Below are positions 1 through 8,006 of a DNA stretch of 64,000 nt, piece after piece. Source of the DNA: Acidobacteriota bacterium (GTDB taxonomy: Bacteria > Acidobacteriota > Blastocatellia > Pyrinomonadales > Pyrinomonadaceae); the NCBI GenBank assembly GCA_025463135.1, contig JAOAPY010000024.1, positions 62,001 through 126,000 on the forward strand. Direction: 5' to 3'. The notes beneath the pieces were generated by a model. That model did not search any database. It was not told the DNA's origin and was given only the letters and a program-made list of their open reading frames with translations. A program made the translations under genes and the position numbers. Position 1 is the first letter of the stretch. Each line of letters begins with the position of its first letter.

Positions 1-422
1 TCATAAAATAGAAACGCATTTGTAGCGCCTGACACGGGCCAGCCAATGCGTTCCTTTAGACCATCGGCGTTGAGATCAAAGTCGACACCGTTCGCGGCGT
101 TAGTGAACTGGAAGCCACTGCCGTCGACGTCAATCAAAATTGGTGATCCTCCCTTAGCCTCACACTCGCAAATATTGGGACGCCACAGTTGGTCCTTCTC
201 GCAATGTGTTGCACCGTTTCCATTACGGCACACGCACGCCCCCGAAACCGGGTCCCGAATATTGTAAGTCGGATTGGTACACGGGATTGGCGTCGGGCTG
301 GGAGCCGCACTCGGAGATTGAGTGGAGGGATTGCCAGTAATTTCAGGTGTGGCCTGATAGGGGTCAATAAACAAGCAAAGCACCCAAAGTACGCTGAGGG
401 CTGGAAGGAATACCATTCGCAT
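1..422 (-). CDS. secreted Cys-rich protein with EF-hand-like loop, C-terminus cut by window edge
   Basis: The reading frame opens at ATG 422 and runs without a stop off the left edge, giving 140 codons. An AGGAG sits about 7 bases upstream of the ATG. Residues 1-24 form a signal-peptide-like segment (MRMVFLPALSVLW followed by hydrophobic residues). A Pro/Ser/Thr-rich linker (about 25-47) follows, then a Cys-rich stretch with Cys 48, 63, 65, 74, 85 and 87. Next come acidic, glycine-containing loops (DVDGSGFQFT near 98-107, DLNADG near 116-121) and the start of an ERIGW...AFL pattern. That pattern resembles the C-terminal Asp-rich repeat found in many secreted proteins of environmental bacteria, where such loops often bind calcium. 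The function is unknown. The protein is probably exported. Confidence 0.75.
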   Translation of the reverse strand, partial: MRMVFLPALSVLWVLCLFIDPYQATPEITGNPSTQSPSAAPSPTPIPCTNPTYNIRDPVSGACVCRNGNGATHCEKDQLWRPNICECEAKGGSPILIDVDGSGFQFTNAANGVDFDLNADGLKERIGWPVSGATNAFLFY

Positions 423-447
423 ACGAGGCTCCTATAATGTTAGCAAG

Positions 448-744
448 CTACGCCGAGGTATTGAGTGGTGGTAACTCCGAAAAACTATCCTGGCGGATTG
501 TTAAGCGATCGTATTCCTCGAACCCATTGACAGCGACACGTTGTGAGATTAGCGGGAGCAGAGCCTTATTACAGCGGAACCCCATGCTAAAAACGACTAT
601 TTCCACGCGCTCATACCCTGCTTCTGGAGGGTAACTCGTCGACATATCTACATGTGGTGCCGCTCTGAGGAGGTCTTGCTCATTTTGCTGGGGCTGGTAG
701 GTAAAGCGTAGCGTCACGGTTATTGCACCGAATAACTTTTGCAT
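448..744 (-). CDS. hypothetical small protein
   Basis: An ATG-initiated 98-residue frame lies 25 bases upstream of the truncated secreted-protein gene on the same strand, so the two could be co-transcribed. No family is recognised. The sequence is mixed, with no signal peptide, no membrane span and no low complexity. No clear Shine-Dalgarno precedes the ATG, which weakens the call. Nothing overlaps it on the other strand that looks better. It is either a real lineage-specific gene or a chance frame. Confidence 0.4.
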   Translation of the reverse strand: MQKLFGAITVTLRFTYQPQQNEQDLLRAAPHVDMSTSYPPEAGYERVEIVVFSMGFRCNKALLPLISQRVAVNGFEEYDRLTIRQDSFSELPPLNTSA

Positions 745-763
745 TGCTTAAAAGGCTGGGACT

Positions 764-1465
764 CTAGACGCCTGACTCAATGCGGGTCTGGCTTGATCGT
801 GCAGAGACTTTCGGGCGACCGAACAAATGCTCGCGCACCGGCTTGGGAAAGCGACTGGCGCAAATGACATCCCAAAAACTATTGGTTATGCCGTAGCCCC
901 GGTGCATGCCTTTGGAAGTATGGTGATAGAGATGGTACTTCTTGATGTGTCGGAAGTAACGATTTCGGAAGTTGTAAAAGTGTTCGCAGTGGTGAATCCA
1001 CTCTTCAGCGACATAGAACTGCACCACCCCGGCCAGCAGCATAGGCGCAGAGTACAAAGGAAACAAGAGACTCACCGGGACCGCAACGACAAAAATAGGC
1101 ATCAGGTCTTTTAGCCGCCCATTGATGTGGGTGCCATCAAAAGGTCGTTCATGATGTCCAAAGTGAGTCGGATCGAGATACTTGTTCGAGAGATAGGTGA
1201 AATACTTCTTGTACTTTCGGTTGGACACCTTCCAGTGACGATGAAAAACAAAGCGGTGCGAAAAGTATTCAACCATCGTCCACACGGGGATCCCGAAAAG
1301 AAAGAAAGCCAGGGACCGAAAGGGATGTACCGAGCGCAAACCGATGGTTAACAGGATGGCAGCATACGCGGTGTAGAAAATAGTTACCGGGTAGAGCGTG
1401 CCACGCGAAATGGCAGCCTGCTCTCGCTTATAAGGACTGTGGGGAAGAAAGGAAGGGCGTGACAT
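764..1465 (-). CDS. fatty acid hydroxylase / sterol desaturase superfamily membrane protein
   Basis: A 233-residue integral membrane protein with the histidine-box layout of the FA_hydroxylase superfamily: HRFVFH (70-75), HFGHH (101-105), HH (158-159) and HLYHH (178-182), which would ligate a di-iron centre. Hydrophobic segments lie near 28-45, 50-66 and 122-152. Members hydroxylate or desaturate lipid acyl chains, sterols or sphingoid bases using O2. The spacing resembles the catalytic domain of yeast Scs7-type fatty acid 2-hydroxylases, but the substrate cannot be read from sequence. GAGAGAGG precedes the ATG closely. There is no cytochrome b5 domain. It could act on the unusual membrane lipids of this phylum, which is an inference only. 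Confidence 0.85.
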   Translation of the reverse strand: MSRPSFLPHSPYKREQAAISRGTLYPVTIFYTAYAAILLTIGLRSVHPFRSLAFFLFGIPVWTMVEYFSHRFVFHRHWKVSNRKYKKYFTYLSNKYLDPTHFGHHERPFDGTHINGRLKDLMPIFVVAVPVSLLFPLYSAPMLLAGVVQFYVAEEWIHHCEHFYNFRNRYFRHIKKYHLYHHTSKGMHRGYGITNSFWDVICASRFPKPVREHLFGRPKVSARSSQTRIESGV

Positions 1466-1680
1466 AAACCTCTCTCTTTTCGCTTAATTAGGACTGTCTG
1501 GCGACGACGCGACATCCTATCACATCAGGAACTATTGGCAATTCCTTTTTGACCTGGGGTAGTGCCCGAGCTTGGCTACAGGCGTTCTGAGTACCGACTT
1601 CAGTCTGACACTTTTTGCCCGGTTTCAAAAACATGCGTAAAAGGCGGTACTCTAAAGGCCTGAGATGGAACTGCCGAAAG

Positions 1681-2337
1681 TTAGCGAGCGTGGCCTGCAG
1701 CGCCTGCTTTGTCATCCTTCAAATGTTTCAAATGGCGTCTGACCCACCAGATAATTGCGAGCACACCGATGATGCCAATCACAAAATCAAACCTGTGAAA
1801 CAGCGTTTTGAGGGTCTCGTCTTTGTTCCACTTCTCGCCGAGCTTTTGGCCGACGTAGGCCAAACCCAAACACCACGGCAGTGAACCCGCGAAGGTGTAG
1901 AGCACAAAGCGCGTCAAATTCATGCGCGCCACGCCCGCCGGAAAAGCAATAAAAGTTCGGACAGCCGGCAGTAGACGGCTCGTAAATATGATCGCCTCAC
2001 CATAACGACTGAACCAGCGATCAGCCAGCTCCAGATCCTGACGTGAGATCAGTACATACCGGCCGTACTTCTCGATCAACGGTCGCCCGCCATACATTCC
2101 CACCCAGTAGGCTACGAGGGAACCGAGCACGCAACCGATGGCCCCGGCAATGCCTACGCCCCAGATATTCATTTCCCCGCGAGATACCAGGTAACCGGCA
2201 AACGGCATGATGATTTCTGAGGGAAGAGGTATGCACGCCGACTCAATCGCCATCAACAGCGCGACGCCCCAGTAACCGAGTGCGGAGATCACCGCTACGA
2301 TAAGGACCGAAAGAAATTCAATTATTTTTGCGATCAT
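1681..2337 (-). CDS. DedA family membrane protein
   Basis: A 218-residue polytopic inner-membrane protein of the DedA/VTT family. The sequence shows the family hallmarks: an N-terminal hydrophobic stretch, the segment SACIPLPSEIIMPFAGYL near 34-51, a Gly-rich GCVLGSLVAYWVGMYGGRPL segment split across helices, and FTSRLLPAVRTFIAFPAG near 118-135 with the conserved F-x-R-x-x-P-x-x-R pattern. The C-terminus is basic and His/Lys-rich. DedA proteins are linked to phospholipid (undecaprenyl phosphate or phosphatidylethanolamine) flipping and envelope homeostasis. No strong Shine-Dalgarno is visible before the ATG. It stands apart from its neighbours, with repeat-filled DNA upstream. Confidence 0.9.
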   Translation of the reverse strand: MIAKIIEFLSVLIVAVISALGYWGVALLMAIESACIPLPSEIIMPFAGYLVSRGEMNIWGVGIAGAIGCVLGSLVAYWVGMYGGRPLIEKYGRYVLISRQDLELADRWFSRYGEAIIFTSRLLPAVRTFIAFPAGVARMNLTRFVLYTFAGSLPWCLGLAYVGQKLGEKWNKDETLKTLFHRFDFVIGIIGVLAIIWWVRRHLKHLKDDKAGAAGHAR

Positions 2338-2352
2338 TAATTACGGATGGGA

Positions 2353-2400
2353 GGTCTTTGGTCTTTGGCTTTTGATTTTTGGTCTTTGGTCTTTGGTTGT
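2353..2400. repeat. degenerate 7-bp tandem repeat, TTTGGTC type
   Basis: About seven consecutive copies of a 7-base unit close to TTTGGTC (variants TTTGGCT, TTTGATT, TTTGGTT) lie between the DedA gene and the pcm gene. The same unit, or its complement GACCAAA, recurs near 13.2, 50.6, 50.7, 52.3 and 52.4 kb. Confidence 0.85.
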
Positions 2401-2441
2401 TGAACCTTGGTGCTGTATTTGATCTGCCTTTTGGCACTTCC

Positions 2442-2495
2442 GATCTCAGATCTCAGATCTCAGATCTCAGATCTCAGATCTCAGATCTCAGATCT
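2442..2495. repeat. 7-bp tandem repeat, AGATCTC type
   Basis: Almost eight exact copies of the heptamer GATCTCA run head to tail. Each junction contains the palindrome AGATCT. The array sits about 30 bases downstream of the pcm stop codon. A second array of the same heptamer is at 47.4-47.5 kb. Confidence 0.95.
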
Positions 2496-2525
2496 AAAAT
2501 TGGCAATCGTAAACGCAATCGAAAC

Positions 2526-3221
2526 TCACTTGTCTTCTTTCCAGCCATGCTGCCCGATCAGCGGCACAAACGCGCAGGGACCGTGATCCTCTTCGCGGCT
2601 TCCCTTCTCCGTCTTGATAACACGCACAAGCTGCTGCGATTCGCGTGCGGCTCCGACCGGGACCACCAGCTTGCCACCAACTTTCAGTTGCGCTACCAAT
2701 GGCGCAGGAATGTTCGGTCCTCCCGCCGCCACGAGAATTCCGTCATAGGGTGCATTGGCAGCCCAGCCGAGCGTGCCGTCAAAGCACTTTACCGTGGCGT
2801 TATAGATCCCCAACTGGCGAATGCGAGATTGTGCCTGCCGCGCCAGATCCGCAATTCGCTCGATGGCGTACAGCTGTGCGGCAACTTTGGAAAGCACCGC
2901 AGTCTGGTAACCCGAGCCGGCCCCTATCTCCAGCACGCGGCTGTTCTCGTCGAGCTCGAGCAGTTCGGTCATGCGCGCCACAATATAGGGCTGAGATATC
3001 GTTTGATTGGCGCTGATGGGAAGGGCGTGATCACCATAAGCCCGGCCGCGCAAGGCTTCGGGCACAAAGAAGTGTCGCGGCACAGCGCGCATCGCCTCCA
3101 GCACGCGTGGATCCTGGATGCGATAGTAGTCCCTGAGCCGGGCGACCATGCGCTCGCGCGGAATTGCGTATTCCTGGCTCATGTCAGGCGGCTTGGGAGT
3201 GATGGGTGGCACCGTTTCCAA
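2526..3221 (-). CDS. pcm: protein-L-isoaspartate O-methyltransferase
   Basis: A 231-residue class I SAM-dependent methyltransferase. It methylates the abnormal carboxyl of L-isoaspartyl residues so that damaged proteins can be repaired in the cytoplasm. Visible features are the N-terminal RERMVARLRDYYRIQDPRVLEAM region, the PRHFFVPEALRGRAYGDHALPI segment (split, about 49-69), the family signature TISQPYIVARM (74-84) and the SAM-binding motif VLEIGAGSGYQT (96-107). The listed start is a TTG at 3221, 4 bases after the surE stop. An ATG at 3182 is an alternative start that would remove 13 residues. Pairing with surE is conserved across many bacteria, so the two are probably one operon. Confidence 0.93.
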   Translation of the reverse strand: METVPPITPKPPDMSQEYAIPRERMVARLRDYYRIQDPRVLEAMRAVPRHFFVPEALRGRAYGDHALPISANQTISQPYIVARMTELLELDENSRVLEIGAGSGYQTAVLSKVAAQLYAIERIADLARQAQSRIRQLGIYNATVKCFDGTLGWAANAPYDGILVAAGGPNIPAPLVAQLKVGGKLVVPVGAARESQQLVRVIKTEKGSREEDHGPCAFVPLIGQHGWKEDK

Positions 3222-3225
3222 TGAC

Positions 3226-3996
3226 TCAGCTCTTCTGCAACAGTTCCGGAGTGCTGATGTCGTTCCAGGATTCGATCGCGGCTAACGCCTGATGGTCGGT
3301 CATATCACTTTTGAGCGGCGTCACCGAAATATAACCGCGCTCGATGGCATTGTAGTCCGTGCCGTCCGCTGAGTTCGATCTGAAATACTCTTCTCCGATC
3401 CAAAAGTAGGGTTTGCCGCGCGGATCGATGTGTTCAGAAATGACAGGCCGCGCGTTCTTGATTCCCTGGCGCGTAACCAATGCGCCCTTGATCTCGCCAC
3501 GCGGAATGTTGATGTTCAGCAACGTTCCTTCAGGCAGTCCTTCAGCGAGAACTTTACGAACGGCAAGTACCGCGAAATTCGCCGCTTCCGAAAAATTAAA
3601 ATTATCACGCGCTACGAGACTGAAAGCCAGACCTTGCACGCCCAGAATCGTTGCCTCGAGCGCGCCGGCCACAGTACCCGAATAGGTCGCATCATCGCCC
3701 AGGTTGCCGCCGTGGTTGATACCTGAAGCACAAATATGTGGGTGTTCTTCTACGGGAAGGATCTTGTTCAAAGCGAGAGTAACGCAATCGGTGGGAGTAC
3801 CATCGACGGTCCAATGTCGCTCGTCGAGCTGTCGGATGCGCAAGGGTCGGGCGAGGGTCAAACTGTGAGAGGCGCCGCTCATCTCTGACGCGGGCGCCAC
3901 CACATAGACGTCACCCACCTCGCGCAGCGCCTGTTCCAGCTTGATCAGGCCGTCAGACTGGATGCCATCGTCGTTGGTAAGAAGAATCCGGGTCAT
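3226..3996 (-). CDS. surE: 5'/3'-nucleotidase SurE
   Basis: A 256-residue metal-dependent nucleoside monophosphatase. It begins with the diagnostic MTRILLTNDDG motif, whose D9-D10 bind the divalent metal. The phosphate and metal loop PASEMSGASHS (35-45) and the SGINHGGNLGDDATYSGT region near 90-108 follow. Length and motif order match the SurE family. It lies immediately upstream of pcm with a 4-base gap, the classic stress-survival pair. SurE hydrolyses nucleoside monophosphates and may also act on short polyphosphate. Confidence 0.96.
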   Translation of the reverse strand: MTRILLTNDDGIQSDGLIKLEQALREVGDVYVVAPASEMSGASHSLTLARPLRIRQLDERHWTVDGTPTDCVTLALNKILPVEEHPHICASGINHGGNLGDDATYSGTVAGALEATILGVQGLAFSLVARDNFNFSEAANFAVLAVRKVLAEGLPEGTLLNINIPRGEIKGALVTRQGIKNARPVISEHIDPRGKPYFWIGEEYFRSNSADGTDYNAIERGYISVTPLKSDMTDHQALAAIESWNDISTPELLQKS

Positions 3997-4144
3997 CGAA
4001 AACAGCTCTTAGCGTTTAGCCTTGACTCTCAAAGTGGCGCTGAATTCCGGCACACCACTCTGAGGTGGGCGCTCTTTCACGAGCGTCCACTTCCCTTCTT
4101 CAAACTGTGAACGGCAAGTGAGAGAAGAGCGCGGTAACGATATC

Positions 4145-4357
4145 CTAATCACGGGCTGGGCGTGGAGTGCGCATACGGCTCTTCTTCTTGTTGCGCTTGC
4201 GCGCGAGAGCTGATTTGAGCTTCGCCTTTTGACCGGGCGGGATAAAGAACGCGTGTTTTTTCGCGTCCTTGATGATTTCTTCGGTCATCACCTTGCGTTT
4301 AAAGCGTCGCAGGGCACTTTCAATTGACTCACCGGGATTAATAGTAACTATCGCCAT
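4145..4357 (-). CDS. rpsU: 30S ribosomal protein S21
   Basis: A 70-residue basic protein with the S21 pattern: an N-terminal beta segment MAIVTINPGESIESALRRFKR (first 21 residues described in part), a conserved basic helix, then a Lys/Arg-rich tail rich in KRNKKKSRMRT. S21 sits on the platform of the small subunit near the anti-Shine-Dalgarno and affects initiation. GGAGAG lies upstream of the ATG. A plausible sigma-70 promoter is placed about 50-85 bases upstream of the gene, so rpsU seems to be transcribed on its own rather than with surE. Confidence 0.96.
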   Translation of the reverse strand: MAIVTINPGESIESALRRFKRKVMTEEIIKDAKKHAFFIPPGQKAKLKSALARKRNKKKSRMRTPRPARD

Positions 4358-4413
4358 TCTTTGTCCGCCTAACTCTCCTATTAAAATCTCTGCAGGTTAA
4401 TTCAAACTCGCCT

Positions 4414-4442
4414 ATTTAAACGCCCAGAAGGCCTCTGGTCAA
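4414..4442 (-). promoter_or_regulatory. predicted sigma-70 promoter of rpsU
   Basis: On the minus strand TTGACC (4437-4442) is followed after exactly 17 bases by TTAAAT (4414-4419). This would start transcription near 4407, about 50 bases before the rpsU ATG. It is a pattern match, not proven. Confidence 0.5.
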
Positions 4443-4467
4443 GTTGCCAGCACCTCAACATAGTTGA

Positions 4468-4498
4468 ACCCCGCGAATTTGGAGCCCTTTCGCGGGGT
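4468..4498. terminator. GC-rich hairpin between the radical SAM gene and rpsU
   Basis: Perfect 10-bp arms ACCCCGCGAA and TTCGCGGGGT surround an 11-base loop. It lies downstream of the radical SAM stop (4615) and upstream of the rpsU promoter, where a terminator would be expected. No strong T-run follows on the minus strand, so it may be a repeat palindrome or need Rho. Confidence 0.45.
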
Positions 4499-4526
4499 CC
4501 CTGACTCTAATATCAGCCACGAAATG

Positions 4527-4605
4527 AATAACAGGCTGCCAGCCTTTGGTGGTTGATATGCGGCAACGTCATCTGCAAGCAGGCGGCCTGCAGTACAAGC
4601 TCGAC
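4527..4605. repeat. CAGGCTGCCAGCCTG-type palindromic repeat
   Basis: Contains AACAGGCTGCCAGCCT followed by a second palindrome around GCAGGCGGCCTGC, just downstream of the radical SAM stop codon. Related CAGGCTGGCAGCCTG motifs occur near 18.1 and 46.2 kb, consistent with a REP-like family. Confidence 0.6.
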
Positions 4606-4614
4606 GGTGTCGTA

Positions 4615-6657
4615 CTAAACTCCGACCGCTTCCGGCACGGGCGCTGCTTTCTTCGCCCCCAGACCCTGAATCTGCACTGGCTTATCAGCTTCCTTGGTAT
4701 CCATCTGCTGCTTCATTACCAATTCCTGATAGAGCTTGCGCATCATCACGGCCTCTTCGTGCGCTGTCTTCGGACCTTCCATTTCGGGTTTATGGGGTCG
4801 CTTAAGGTCGACCGGGTTGAGCACCATATTGTGGCTGGCATCGCTCAACGTCACTTCCTTGCCATGCGCAAAGATTTCGTGGCGGCCGTGATCTTCATAC
4901 CACTTCGCCACCGTCGCGTTCTGGTGCATGTTTTCAATAATGTTCCGCCAACCGATGCCGGTGTTGTAAGCGCAGAAGGAAATCTCACCTTCCTGGGTTC
5001 CATAGGGGATAATGCACATTTCCGTGCGACGGAAATCGTAATTGAACAAGTCCTGGAACCACATGCCGGCGATGAACAGAAAGTTCCAGCGATCGGCGCG
5101 GCGCTTTTCGATGTCGCTTTGTGTTCGGTCGCCGCTGACCTTGCCGTAGTTCTTGCCGGTCAGGCCAAATGACTTGTCAAATTTCTTGAAGAGCTCGTAC
5201 AGCGTGAATTGCGATGGTGATTTGTACGGATTGTAGTGCTTTAGAAGCGCCAGGCCCATCATGATGTTGGACGCCCACTTGCCGCGAGCCGCGTCAGTGA
5301 TTTTGCGCATGTCCTTGACCAATCCGGGAATGCTAAGAAATTCCGGCACCGGGCTCATTTCACGCGTTTCCTTGTCAACCATAACGGCTGTGCCCACGCC
5401 GCAGTTGGGATGGCATCCACACGATACCTGGCCCCATTCAGCATCTGGTCCATGGACCAGATCGGCGAAATCCGCGAACGCACCCATCAGGGAAAGCGGG
5501 AACCAGTCGCGCGTCGGCTCGGTGATGCCAACCTGATTTTTGACGTCATGCGCCAGGTGCGAGAGTGTGTAGCGCTGTTGTAAACGACGCTGAGCGGTAA
5601 TCTCCTCATCACGCCCGGTAAATGAAACCGGTTGAAATGAGAGGAACGCAATCTTCTTGGGATTGTCGAGAGCGAAGCGAATAATTGAACCAACCTGATC
5701 GTTGTTAATGCCGTTGACCAGGGTCGTAACCAAAACGATCTCAACGCCGGCTTCGTGCAAATTATTAATCGCGCGCAGCTTCACATCGAAAAGGTTGCCG
5801 ACCTGGCGGTGGCTGTTGGCATCGTTGCCAATGCCGTCGAATTGGAAATAGACATAACGCAGACCAGCCTCGGCAGCTTCGCGACAGAATTCTTTGCTCT
5901 TCGCGAACTCGATACCATTCGTCGCGGCCTGGACGCTGTTATAGCCTACTTTGCGCGAGTATCTGATGGCTTCGAGGAAGTGGGGAGATATGGTCGGCTC
6001 GCCGCCGGAAAACTGAACCGACATCTGTCGTCGAGGCTTGATGGAGATGGCATTATCGAGGATCTCTTTGATCTCGTCCATGCTCAACTCGTGAACAAAG
6101 CCAACCTGATTGGCATCCATGAAGCACGGGTCGCACATCATGTTGCAGCGATTTGTCAGGTCGACGGTTAGGACCGCGCCGCGACCGTACTTGATAGTGC
6201 TCGTGCCGTGGTTATGAAGTTTCTCATCATTGTGCGACTGGATATCGCGGCCGGGGAACATCTTTTCGATGTGCGTGAGAAACTTGGAGTCGATGGCCAT
6301 CATATCTTCGAAGTGGCCATGGATGGCGCAATCCTTGATCATCCAAATCTCGCCATCACGCTCAATAATCTGAGCTTTGATCTCGCCGACTTTTTCGTTG
6401 ATCAAGATGCTGACATCCTGCTTGCCGCTCAAAATCGATTCTCTGGCCTCGATTACGCAATTCGGGCAAAGTGAGTCCGTGGTGCGAGGATAGCCAAGTG
6501 TTGGCTTGGTCTTTTGCCAGGATTTGAGCAAGGGTTTGTCCGACCACTTGGGCGTGAAAGACGGATTCGGTTTGTACTTATTTACTACTTGAATTGCGTC
6601 AAAAGCAGCGCCCGCCAGCAGGGTCAGCCCTCTCTCCGCATGTTTAATAGGTCGCAT
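4615..6657 (-). CDS. radical SAM protein of the Tes/MJ0619 family (putative membrane-spanning lipid synthase)
   Basis: A 680-residue radical SAM enzyme. The N-terminal Cys pair CPNC (64-67) and C110 precede the SAM-cluster motif CNMMCDPC (C171, C175, C178; CX3CX2C) and the GGE motif (218-220). Further cysteines cluster at 413, 415 and 419 (CGCHPNC), with C548 and C562 in NYDFRRTEMCIIPYG and ISFCAYN. This multi-cluster layout and the C-terminal N-Y-D-x-x-R...C-A-Y-N pattern match, from memory, the MJ0619/Tes family whose archaeal member joins lipid tails to make membrane-spanning tetraethers. Bacterial relatives have been proposed to build iso-diabolic acid and branched GDGTs in Acidobacteria. 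It is longer than MJ0619 (about 500 residues), with N- and C-terminal extensions. A GAGG lies upstream of the ATG. Family confidence is high, the exact reaction is inferred. Confidence 0.85.
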   Translation of the reverse strand: MRPIKHAERGLTLLAGAAFDAIQVVNKYKPNPSFTPKWSDKPLLKSWQKTKPTLGYPRTTDSLCPNCVIEARESILSGKQDVSILINEKVGEIKAQIIERDGEIWMIKDCAIHGHFEDMMAIDSKFLTHIEKMFPGRDIQSHNDEKLHNHGTSTIKYGRGAVLTVDLTNRCNMMCDPCFMDANQVGFVHELSMDEIKEILDNAISIKPRRQMSVQFSGGEPTISPHFLEAIRYSRKVGYNSVQAATNGIEFAKSKEFCREAAEAGLRYVYFQFDGIGNDANSHRQVGNLFDVKLRAINNLHEAGVEIVLVTTLVNGINNDQVGSIIRFALDNPKKIAFLSFQPVSFTGRDEEITAQRRLQQRYTLSHLAHDVKNQVGITEPTRDWFPLSLMGAFADFADLVHGPDAEWGQVSCGCHPNCGVGTAVMVDKETREMSPVPEFLSIPGLVKDMRKITDAARGKWASNIMMGLALLKHYNPYKSPSQFTLYELFKKFDKSFGLTGKNYGKVSGDRTQSDIEKRRADRWNFLFIAGMWFQDLFNYDFRRTEMCIIPYGTQEGEISFCAYNTGIGWRNIIENMHQNATVAKWYEDHGRHEIFAHGKEVTLSDASHNMVLNPVDLKRPHKPEMEGPKTAHEEAVMMRKLYQELVMKQQMDTKEADKPVQIQGLGAKKAAPVPEAVGV

Positions 6658-6930
6658 CTCTTTGCCTCGTTAAGTTTGGTTTGAATTAAGACTACTGAAC
6701 GCACAGGTCACAGGTTCGCACGACGATACCCATAGAATACCAGTGAAGCAATGGCAATGACCGTGCCGCTATGTATTGGAAAAGGTAACTGAGGAAATAA
6801 TAGAAGTTAACTACCGAATCACGTGTATTACCGATCTAAGAAGACGGCCAACCCGCGTGTCGTCAGGGCCCACGCTCATCATGCCAAGCTCATGCGTATC
6901 ATTCTGTCCGGGCCAGGAGCGGGTTGTTAA

Positions 6931-8001
6931 TTATTTAGGAGCATAGTAACCGGCGCGAGAGCTGACGCGCTGATCCGGTGATGCAACTTGCACCCGAACC
7001 CTTCGAAAACGTCCATCGCGCAGCTTGTTAACTGGAGAATAGTAGAGTGCGTATTGGTGGCGCAATTCGCTTGCGACTTCCGCATAAGTCGCTTCCAAAT
7101 CGTCGAAGGACTTTGGTTCGTAGAGTCGCCCACCGGTCGCCCTCGTCAATTCGTCCAAATTTCGTTCGCTCGCCGTGAGCGCGGCCAGTCCCAACCTGAG
7201 GTCATCTATTCGCAATTGATTGAAACGGACACTCGCGGGTTCGCCGGCGAGCAGGTCATTGGCTTGCGCTTGTTTGATGGTGCGCTCAATTTCAATATTA
7301 CTAATCACGTAGATCGCCGCTTGCGCTCCCAGCGCGGCCTGCAGCGCCTTATCAAAGGTTGTTCCCCGTCCGCTGTCGATCCCGTCGGTAAGAATAATTA
7401 TCGCGCGCCGCGAACTGCTCCGTTGAAACTGTTCATTGGAGGTCAACACAATGGCGTCATTGAATCGCGTGAACATCCCCGGCGCCACACGATCCAGCGA
7501 GCGACGAAATTGCACGCGACTTCTGGTCCAATCCTGAAGCAGCAAGACCCGGTCGTCGAACTGGATAAGGCTGACTCGATCATCAGAGGCAAGCGCTTTC
7601 GCAAATCCGTCTGCCGCTTTGCGAAAGTCATCAAGGTTGCCGGCCACCGATGATGACGTGTCCACCATCAGCACCACGTCAACTGCAACCTGGCGCAGGC
7701 TTAAATCACTTAGAGGCTGTTCGATATTCTCTTCGAAGACCCGGAAGTCTTTCCGCGTCAGACCCTCTACCAATTTACCGTTGCGATCACGCACTGTAAC
7801 CGGCAACAGCACCTCGGTGGTATCCACCTTGATAATGTCATCGGGATCGATCTCCTGAGCGCGAGAATCACCTTGGATGGGAGTCGGAGGTGTCCTCGGG
7901 TTCTGGGGCAGGACATCCGGGACGATGGCGAAGCTCGCCACCAGGAAGAGTGCAACCCCGAAAGAGAGGGAGATGCCTGGAAGCCGTGACTCTGGCAGCA
8001 T
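6931..8001 (-). CDS. secreted VWA-domain protein (acidobacterial VWFA-related family)
   Basis: A 356-residue protein with an N-terminal hydrophobic signal segment (about 10-28) and then a von Willebrand A domain. The metal-ion-dependent adhesion motif DTSSS is at 114-118 and LTDGIDSG near 206. A pre-domain segment VTVRDRNGKLVEGLTRKDF (68-86) is typical of the VWFA-related family that is abundant in Acidobacteria. The C-terminus ends in the YSP...R+RVRV...AGYYAPK pattern also usual there. It is probably periplasmic or surface-exposed, with an unknown ligand. The stop of the preceding duplicated-domain gene lies 5 bases upstream, so the two are likely one transcript. The AAAGGAG abuts the ATG, so the exact start is uncertain. 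Confidence 0.88.
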   Translation of the reverse strand: MLPESRLPGISLSFGVALFLVASFAIVPDVLPQNPRTPPTPIQGDSRAQEIDPDDIIKVDTTEVLLPVTVRDRNGKLVEGLTRKDFRVFEENIEQPLSDLSLRQVAVDVVLMVDTSSSVAGNLDDFRKAADGFAKALASDDRVSLIQFDDRVLLLQDWTRSRVQFRRSLDRVAPGMFTRFNDAIVLTSNEQFQRSSSRRAIIILTDGIDSGRGTTFDKALQAALGAQAAIYVISNIEIERTIKQAQANDLLAGEPASVRFNQLRIDDLRLGLAALTASERNLDELTRATGGRLYEPKSFDDLEATYAEVASELRHQYALYYSPVNKLRDGRFRRVRVQVASPDQRVSSRAGYYAPK

Positions 8002-8006
8002 CTCCT

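Noticed and set aside
1488-1715. 75-codon frame overlapping the end of dedA
   Set aside because: Overlaps DedA coding region in another frame, low-quality composition.
2442-2495. CRISPR array
   Set aside because: Units are 7 bases with no spacers.
2379-3224. 281-codon plus-strand frame opposite pcm
   Set aside because: Complement of pcm plus heptamer repeats; no ribosome site and no protein-like content, while pcm is certain.
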